Shown here: positions 57,117 to 64,000 of the stretch, piece by piece
How the letters are laid out: each line of letters opens with the position of its first letter
Position numbering within the stretch: position 1 is the first letter of the stretch
Source: Aradus depressus
Lineage: Eukaryota > Arthropoda > Insecta > Hemiptera > Aradidae
NCBI GenBank assembly: GCA_963662175.1
Contig: OY759214.1
Location: 2,294,001 to 2,358,000, forward strand
DNA: 64,000 nucleotides
Direction: 5' to 3'
The notes under the pieces: generated by a model
Told to the model about the DNA's origin: nothing
What the model saw: the letters and a program-made list of their open reading frames with translations, nothing else
Database searches by the model: none
Translations under genes and position numbers: made by a program

Positions 57117-57479
57117 GTATATAAAAACATTCATGTACCATAATTAAGGGTTTGTGAATCGACTGCCCTCTTCTAGATCTGGTCATCATTATTATATTTC
57201 CATCTAATTAATATAATTGATACTATATTTTTTTTATAATTGTCCCTCATTCTGTAATAAGTGTATAGTTTATCTTATGGTTATTTCTTCATTAATTTAT
57301 AAATTGTTGAGAAATATACATAATATACTATGGGATATGGTGAAGCATACTTAAGATAATGTATATTAAAGTCGCAGAGATGTGCTAATTTGAGGTTAAT
57401 GTGGAGAAGCAAGCTGTATATACAATTGTATGGAGCGGCTAAATTCACATTATTTTTTCACTTTTTGATCATTTTATTC

Positions 57480-57690
57480 CCCTATTATAAGAGAAGTTAC
57501 GTCGTAAATTCGATGTTGATTTTTCACTAAAATTTAAAATTTTTCCAACTGCTGAAAAAAAAAATCTGTTTGTTAACTGACGACAAAATGAATATATCGT
57601 CCCAACATTTTATATGTGTATCCAAAACGTTAAATCAATTGTTAATTGAGGCTGGTGAAGTACATTGTCTGTGATTGACCGACTATTTCG
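57480..57690 (+). repeat. Family R copy, collapsed
   Basis: CCTATTATAAGAGAAGTTAC, TCGATGTTGATTTTTCAC, and GGTGAAGTACATTGTCTGTG plus GATTGACCGAC. Confidence 0.8.
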
Positions 57691-57856
57691 GATATGGAAC
57701 CTTCTGCTTCTCAGATACAGGTAGGATTACCAATAGCACTAATTAGATACCTATATTCCTATCTTTACCAAAGTTACCTCAAAGAAGACATTGCTCCCAG
57801 CAACATCAAGGTCATCAATCCTCTTTTATAACCTGGCATAGGTTGCTGATCGCAAG

Positions 57857-58024
57857 GCAGATAATGTTATTAACCGGGCAGATAATGTTACAAAACGTGC
57901 ATATAATGTTACTAACCGGGCAGATAATGTTATTAACCGGGCAGATAATGTTATTAACCGGGCAGATAATGTTACTAACCGGGCAGATAATGTTACTAAC
58001 CGGGCAGATAATGTTACTAACCCG
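57857..58024. repeat. 21-bp tandem repeat, 8 copies
   Basis: The unit GCAGATAATGTTACTAACCG-G starts at 57857 and every 21 bp to 58004. Since 21 is a multiple of 3, one frame stays open (LLTGQIM repeated), but flanking sequence gives no sign of coding. Confidence 0.95.
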
Positions 58025-58284
58025 GTAACCGTCTAGTTGTTTATGTTCTGTGTATTAAGTTGGGAGATGTGAAGCTTCCAAAGTTAACATTTTTCATAAT
58101 GACTCATGAACATGGATACCCCGACGCTATATGTTATTCGCGTCGAGAGCCAGCCAGTACGAGTACGATGTATGGACTGGCAATGACCTAGAGAAGAGAG
58201 ACGGTGTCCAACCATTACGTCACCAACCTGCTTCAGGGTTCATCCCATCCTCTCTATTTTCCCTGCTGCATGAACTATGGGTGT

Positions 58285-58440
58285 TTTATTCATTTGAAAT
58301 TTGATATTGAGTTTTCACAAGAATTTAGTGTCTTTGACTCCTTCAATGCAAAAATAAATAAAAATTTATTGTGTGTTTATAACTGCCGATTTAATGAATC
58401 TACATACATTATGACGTTTCATAAAATTAAAACAAGTAGG
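58285..58440 (+). repeat. Family R fragment
   Basis: TTTGATATTGAGTTTTCACA and ATAACTGCCGATTTAATGAA. Confidence 0.75.
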
Positions 58441-58806
58441 TATGTTTTATGGTTTATTTTCTGAAACAGAACAGGTTTCCATACACTACAGTGTCATCCT
58501 CAGTGGCTTACCTTCTATAGTGCGAGGTCGGCCTAACACTTCCCGAGGGACAACATGTTCTTGTTTAATTTTCCTCACATGTTTATTTTATTCCTTAGAT
58601 ACATGTGTCACTCATCATGAGGCCTCTGGCTTTAGGGAAGCCGGCTAATTGTATTTAAAACTTAATTACCTTAAACTTATCGTATTACATCAATGAGTCA
58701 TCATTGTTTGAAAATGTCTTACTATCTTACTGTAATTTATGAAATTGTAAACACTTTTTACTAATTATGAAAATATGTATACCTACATAAAAAAAAAAAT
58801 AATTAT

Positions 58807-59075
58807 GAGGGCGCCGGTAGCTCAGTGGTTTGCGTGCTTGCTTACTGAGCTCAAGATCGCCGATTCGAAGCCCGGGAGAGGCCCTTATTTTTTTTTATAT
58901 GGGAGGTGACAAAACCTTCAGCTCGCCGTCCTTCGGATGGGACGTTAAGCCATGTTCCTGTACGATGTCAGTTACTCGTTCCCCTACCCTAGGTAAATAT
59001 ATACCTGGGTAGGCAAAATTTAGGACACCCACAGTAGAGTCGGGCTCATGTCCACCAGAGCGACAAAAGAGCCCT
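58807..59075 (+). mobile_element. SINE-A, 3'-truncated
   Basis: Intact head (GCGCCGGTAGCTCAGTGG), with the body ending at CCACCAGAGCGACAAAAGAG. The last about 60 bp and the tail are missing. Confidence 0.88.
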
Positions 59076-59109
59076 CCCCAAGTTAAATACATGAAAATGG
59101 TAAATTTTC

Positions 59110-59330
59110 ACAGAATGAGGATGAGTACAACTTAATCATCATAATATCTGCCAATGTGATGATTTTATCAACACGAGATTTTATAGATGGTAACTGTCGA
59201 TTTAATGTATATATCGACTCGGAATTTAGAATTCAAATCGGTTGAATGGTTTAATAGAGAGAGAGCAAACACTTACTTGATCAATTCAAGCTGGGGAAAT
59301 ACGTTGCTAGTTATTTCTTATTTGTCATCA
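59110..59330 (+). repeat. Family R right half
   Basis: AATATCTGCCAATGTGATGA, TAACTGTCGATTTAATG, and AAGCTGGGGAAATACGTTGC. Confidence 0.82.
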
Positions 59331-59894
59331 TTGACAATATTGAAGGCCACTCCGCCACGCCCACTTCAGTGAAACACTTTCTGTAATTCTAAACCATATT
59401 TATTACTTTGCGCGTCAAATATAAATTTGAATACAATAATTATCATTTGAATATAACTCTCAAGGTTATTTATTAACCTCGGGAATCAAATTTAAATGAA
59501 AATGTCTATAGTTTTGACTCAACTGTACATTGAGTGTGAATAACGTACAAACGTACTCCAAGTCCTTGAGGCAGTTCATCTGAGGGCACTAACTTGCAAT
59601 TACATCTCTGAGTTGGGATTCTTGAGAAAACTCCAAGGAAATTTGCGTTCTTTTTATTTTGTTTGTTTTCTTTTTTATACCTTAGTATTGTTCTGGTAGG
59701 ATACAACATTTGCAAAAAGTTAATTATATTAAAACAAAGACATTAAAATATACCTAAATATGACCGTGAGAAGAGAAGGCAGCTACAGGAAAAGCGCCTA
59801 AACGTACGAAAGATGGGACAATTTGCAGTAATAGGCTAGAATATACTAATAATGGGGGACCGGGAAGTTATTTGGAAACAAATTAAAAAATTTT

Positions 59895-60375
59895 TTATCG
59901 GTGAATCACCGGCATTGTACTTCCACACAACGAATTAATCAATTAACTTTTTGCTTCCCCTTCAAAATTACTCGACCGTTTACGCTAATATTCAAAAGTT
60001 GACTTACATAGGGGCTCCTAAATCCTCATACTTAATTTTGTCTTGATAAATTTTTCGAATTTCCTCCCCTGAACCCACCTTCAGTCGATATCGCTGAAAT
60101 TTGATAGGTTATATTCTTATTGGGTTTTGACGGTAAATATGAAATTTCATGTTTATATATTCATTACATCGGCAATTATTAAAGTTTTTGTAATTATCCC
60201 CCCTTATGGAGTTTTGAATTCACATACGAAATTTCATATCGATACATTCATTACATGGGCAGTTATTGGAGTGTCTGAGTTGAGCCCTCCTCTCATCTTC
60301 CCGTTCCTTACGTCCGATTTGGCTGAACATCGATAGGTGTTGTCCTTATGAGGTTTTGGTCACACAGTCAATTGA
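59895..60375 (-). repeat. Family R copy, hairpin end lost
   Basis: CGGTGAATCACCGGCATTGT, ACGAATTAATCAATTAAC, then two ACATCGGCAATTATTAAAG-type units. Confidence 0.87.
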
Positions 60376-60924
60376 CATTTACGGTGATCGTTAAAATACA
60401 TGTCATTGTAAAAAGTAATACTGTTGATAAATAAGGAGAAAATGTTCATTAGGACGCCCTTAATATTGTCACAACCTTCCTTAATTCAAAGTCTAATTGT
60501 GGCTTAATAAAATTTATTAATACGATTATTTAATAACCTTCAATAGTAACTCTTTATGCACTGTTTTCAAATAGTTGACGATTAATGATCTGATCAGAAC
60601 AATAGAAAGCTTATCAGGCTCAATAACAATAACAATAGTCCATAAGAAACAAAACTACTTACATTTAAAAAAATGAAAACTAAATCAAATAAACACTGAA
60701 AGTTACTATTTACAGTGTAACTTTCTAACTGGTCACTGTACACTATTAATCCATAGAACAGTGACTGACTCTCTCAATCTCTCTTATTCGATATAAATAG
60801 AATTTCTAAAGCCTAGAACATTCCATGAATTGTCAATTCTCTGAACTAGAACTGTGATAGATCAAATAATGACAACTAGATCTAAAACCATCTTTTATAT
60901 TAATATGAAAATTTAAGTTTTATT
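60376..60924. other. AT-rich intronic spacer
   Basis: Nothing recognised. Confidence 0.55.
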
Positions 60925-61028
60925 TTTTGAGGTCGGAAAACTTTGAAATTTCGTTGAAAACACAGCATCTAATTTCTGACCGATTACATAACTTCCCCTT
61001 TACTTCATAAAGTTGGGAAGTAAAACGG
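60925..61028 (-). repeat. Family R hairpin end
   Basis: GGTCGGAAAACTTTGAAATT, TTCTGACCGATTACATAACT, and TTTACTTCATAAAGTTGGGA. Confidence 0.85.
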
Positions 61029-61324
61029 GAAGGAGAATGGTCGGTCCCCCGAGGAGGATGGAGTCCAAGACGAACCAACGCCATCTCTAGCAACTCTGCC
61101 ACTAGTAGTTTTTGATCTTCGACGTTTTTTGTTTATTCTTCATTCTTGGAGAAGAAGGCTCAATTTAAAACTCAGAAACAACTCTCAACTGGATTAATAT
61201 ATACGAAATTCTATTTGTGGGATCAGATGGGTTCACAAGTATATGGAGACACCTTTCAGGCAAAATCGGGCATAGAAGATGAAGAGAGGAAACTTAAATA
61301 TATTACAAATGATTGGTGGCTTGG

Positions 61325-61362
61325 GTGATTCACCGACAATGTACTTCCCCAATTCTGAACTC
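61325..61362 (-). repeat. Family R right-end tip
   Basis: GGTGATTCACCGACAATGTA followed by CTTCCCCAATTC. Confidence 0.75.
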
Positions 61363-61563
61363 TTCAACCTGTCTAATTACGAGTATATAAGCAGTAATTG
61401 TTGGCCAGATGGTACTGAACAATGAACTGGATCCCGGGGGCAGCCTTGGCCAACCAAGGACCCTCCTTGTTTGTTATCTAATGAATCAGGAAATACCAAG
61501 AGTGGCCAGGATGATGAACCCCCTTCAGCAGTACCCTCGTGCCCTTTGATGATGGACCCTCTT

Positions 61564-61640
61564 AATCCATGTTACCAAGCGACTGTATCACAACCTTATC
61601 ATCCAAGTTACCAAGCGGCTGTATCACAATCTTATTGTTT
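61564..61640. repeat. 36-bp direct duplication
   Basis: ATCCATGTTACCAAGCGACT then GTATCACAACCTTATC, repeated once with three changes. Confidence 0.9.
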
Positions 61641-61960
61641 TCATAAATGATCACTGTAATTGAATAATGTGAACACAAATTAAGGAAAAAGTGAGGGGTG
61701 TTCACTCCATTGAGGTTATGTTTTGGTTTTGATATTAAATATGGAGTCAAATTTTAACAGAAAACTAACCAACAGTTGTTAACTTTCTTATGACCTTCCA
61801 TGATTTCTGGCTGTCTCATATGGCTTCTACAACAATCCATTTAACATGATCATTTTTTTGTTCATCTTCATTGATGGAATCAATGCTAGTGTGAAACAGA
61901 AAAGTTTTTCTACTGAGTAACTTATGTTTGTATACTTTTGGGATTTCAACCTTTTAGTAA

Positions 61961-62178
61961 AATTTGGAAGATGAAAAAACCTTGAGCACGCCGTCCTTCG
62001 GTTGGGACGTTAATCGATGGTCCCGAGCCTGTACGATGTTAGATACTCGTTAAAGACCCCCTACCCTTGGTGAGTACAAATTTAGGACTTCCAGGTAGTA
62101 AAATCGGGCTCATGTCCACCAGAGGGACGAAAGAGTGTTCGACCTCGTAGCTGAAGCCCGGGCATGAGTCATAATAAC
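61961..62178 (+). mobile_element. SINE-A, 5'-truncated
   Basis: It lacks the tRNA head. It begins GGAAGATGAAAAAACC, contains GAGCACGCCGTCCTTCGG and ends GCCCGGGCATGAGTCATAA. Confidence 0.88.
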
Positions 62179-62539
62179 TAACTCTTATTACATTATTCCC
62201 CTGACTGAGTTCCTTCTTCAGACAAAAATAAAAATAGTACGCTCATCGTTTTCCCCTTTCTTCTTTACATTTAACCATTCGTATAGCTATTTATTTATCT
62301 ATGCATTTATTGTCTATAGTTGTCACCTGCATCATTTTCCCATCTCAGGTATTCCAAATAGCAATTAAATAAAAATAAATAATTATAGAAAATAATAAAA
62401 AAGATGAATTTAGATGAGAAGAATGAAAGGTAAGCGTGAAGGGACGAGTTACGAAAGAGTAGCTACGGATGGGATTAGAGAAAATAAATTAAATGCAGGG
62501 ATTTTCAATTTAATAAAAATAATTTTTAAAAGAGCGAAA

Positions 62540-62840
62540 CATCGCAACACGTGAGCTCATTTCATGCTTCAGTCTTCTTCTCTTCTCTTCAAAGGAACTG
62601 CATTTAAGAATTATGTGTTCTGCTGTTTCTTCTCTTCCACACTTGCTGTCAACTTGAACATACTGTTATAATTGCCATGCTCCATCATATATTTTTATTC
62701 GAAAAAATGCTTTACTTTTGAATCAATCTACAATTTCTCCTTTAGATAGTGTTCTAAAATATTTCTTTAAAATTGAACTTTTCTGGATGTGCTGCCACAT
62801 ATGGGAATTAGAAGCTATTTCTTGAAATAAGATTTATTGC
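62540..62840 (-). pseudogene. LINE ORF2 C-terminal tail beside the ELOVL exon
   Basis: The minus strand encodes SKCGREETAEHIILKCSSF then EEKRRRLKHEMSS and a stop near 62515. This is the xCGxxETxxHIILxC motif at the C-terminus of many arthropod LINEs. Upstream the frame is broken. It ends about 50 bp before the acceptor of the ELOVL exon, so the insertion sits almost on the splice site. Confidence 0.75.
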
Positions 62841-62890
62841 CCAAGACAGTGGATCTGTTTACTTATCCTACGATGTTCCTCTGTTTGCAG

Positions 62891-63081
62891 ACCGGATCGT
62901 GGACTCATGGATGATGATGTCAGGTCCGGCTCCTCTTGCTCTCACCATCATAGCCTACCTCTACTTCGTCCTCTTCTACGGACCCAGGATGATGGAGAAG
63001 AGGAAGCCATTCGACCTCAAGTGGACCATGGTTTTGTACAATCTCTATAACGTTGTCTTCTCCTCATGGCTGTGCTGGCAG
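62891..63081 (+). CDS. ELOVL fatty acid elongase, second coding exon (partial gene)
   Basis: ELOVL proteins are ER membrane enzymes that condense malonyl-CoA with long-chain acyl-CoA, the first and rate-limiting step of chain elongation. In insects they supply cuticular hydrocarbons and waxes. The exon lies between acceptor TTTGCAG and donor GTAAGT, enters in phase 1 and leaves in phase 0 after a Gln codon. It encodes D-RIVDSW-MMMSGP, a hydrophobic segment (about PLALTIIAYLYFVLFY), the family signature GPRMMEKRKPFDLK, then YNLYNVVFSSWLCWQ, the start of the next membrane span. The GPxxMxxRxPFxL and YN motifs are diagnostic of the family's N-terminal part. The HxxHH catalytic motif and the rest must lie in exons beyond the window. 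The subfamily looks like the ELOVL1/7 type found in insects, but that is an inference. Confidence 0.94.
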
Positions 63082-64000
63082 GTAAGTGGATGCTAGCTCT
63101 GGTTATCCTAAGCCTTAACTATTTTAAAATGGCGGCCCTTTGAAATAAAATGAACTATACCACCCTTCTTCAAATCGTTATTCATTCTTACCCCAATTGA
63201 AAAATAACCTCAACTCTTCCTGTTCCTGAAAGCCTTTCAAATAAGCTTTCCAATGATGTATTAACTGATCACATTCAGAAAACGTAAGGAACGCAGCCAT
63301 TCTTGGGACCTCTTAGCCCCGCAGAAGTTTTGAGGGGGGGGGGGGGGGGGGGGAGCAGCCGGTCAACACGACCGAGATAATAAAACAATAATTTACATTT
63401 CCCAATCATATTTGTAGTTTAAATATAATTAAACTTAATAAGTAACAATCAGGTTCACCAAATATAAGGCAAGGCTGTGCCCACCCCCGCCTATGTAATG
63501 TACCTTTGTCACAAAAATGTAGTTATTGTATGTCTCTATTTATGTCAAAATGGTGTTTGTTTTCGTTGAAGTGTTGTGGGAACTGAGTTGTATGTTGTGT
63601 CAGTGTTTAATCCTATTTCTCATGTGTGTTCTTTTACCCTGTTTTTAATGCTCTCCCAGTTTGACCTACGGAGATTGTTTATGTGAATAGACAATATTTT
63701 TTTTAAAACATTCGTTTTCCTTTATAATTTACAGTGATTATTGTTGAAATTATTAGTTCTTTTGAAAATTTTTTTGAAAACCATCCTATTTGCGTATACC
63801 CCCTATGCATATACTTTTTTTTTTTTAAACCTGAACTAAAAGGGTTCGACAACTTTTATTACCTAACTCCGATTCCATCTTGCGTACGAAAAATTAAAAA
63901 CACTTGCCATCAAGAAGATATACATCATTTATGCAGATTTGGGTAGTACACATCAGATGATCAACATTGTTCCAGTAGTATTTGCATTTTTGCCAAACAA
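63082..64000. other. Start of the next ELOVL intron
   Basis: It follows the GTAAGT donor. A G-run of about 19 lies at 63334-63352. No further exon is visible before the window ends. Confidence 0.7.

Larger units (their letters stand above)
45182..62890 (+). other. ELOVL intron (about 17.7 kb, repeat-filled)
   Basis: Bounded by GTAAAA and TTTGCAG. It contains the family C foldback copies, R copies, SINE-A copies, LINE tails on the minus strand, a hAT pseudogene, minisatellites and a 53-bp perfect inverted repeat. Confidence 0.7.

Noticed and set aside
57843..58028. Repeat protein of LLTGQIM units
   Set aside because: Open only because the 21-bp minisatellite is a multiple of 3; no upstream exon or conserved flank.

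Overview
This window looks like AT-rich nuclear DNA from an insect. The evidence is spliced coding exons, tRNA-derived SINEs, LINE, hAT, PIF/Harbinger and pogo-like remnants, MITEs and minisatellites, with no bacterial-style operons. The species cannot be named from the sequence alone. Nearly all of the window is intronic or intergenic repeat DNA.

Only one host gene is well supported. It lies on the + strand and encodes an elongase of very long chain fatty acids (ELOVL family). A short exon with the start codon (ATG at 45109, donor after 45181) joins in phase to a second coding exon at 62891-63081, across an intron of about 17.7 kb. The rest of the gene lies beyond the right edge. A CpG-rich stretch at about 5100-5314, ending in a strong donor, is a speculative non-coding first exon.

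The repeats fall into a few families. Family R is the commonest, with about 40 pieces. It has TACTTCCCCAGC-like ends in inverted orientation, one end forms a conserved hairpin, and the body holds direct repeats of about 140 bp. Many of the long G or C runs lie inside it. SINE-A is a tRNA-derived SINE of about 350 bp with more than 20 copies, three with clear 12-14 bp target-site duplications (TSDs), and a tail related to CCTAA. SINE-B is a second tRNA-derived SINE with 3 copies. There are also MITE-like elements: one hAT-type with a perfect 8-bp TSD, one Harbinger with 33-bp perfect terminal inverted repeats (TIRs) and a transposase remnant, one with a broken MADF-like ORF, one pogo-like, and two foldback families. 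A nested DNA transposon of about 3.2 kb lies at 38857-42087.

Layout: 1-13 kb holds R, minisatellites and the possible promoter; 13-25 kb SINEs, a LINE RNase H fragment, the MADF-like element and a hAT MITE; 25-38 kb R and SINE-A; 38.8-42.1 kb the nested DNA transposon; 42.9-46.2 kb the Harbinger element, hAT remnant, ELOVL start exon and family C; 46-62.9 kb intron with LINE and hAT pseudogenes; 62.9-63.1 kb the ELOVL exon. Apart from ELOVL, no gene pathway or cluster is visible. Repeat boundaries are read by eye and are good to perhaps 10-30 bp unless a TSD is given.
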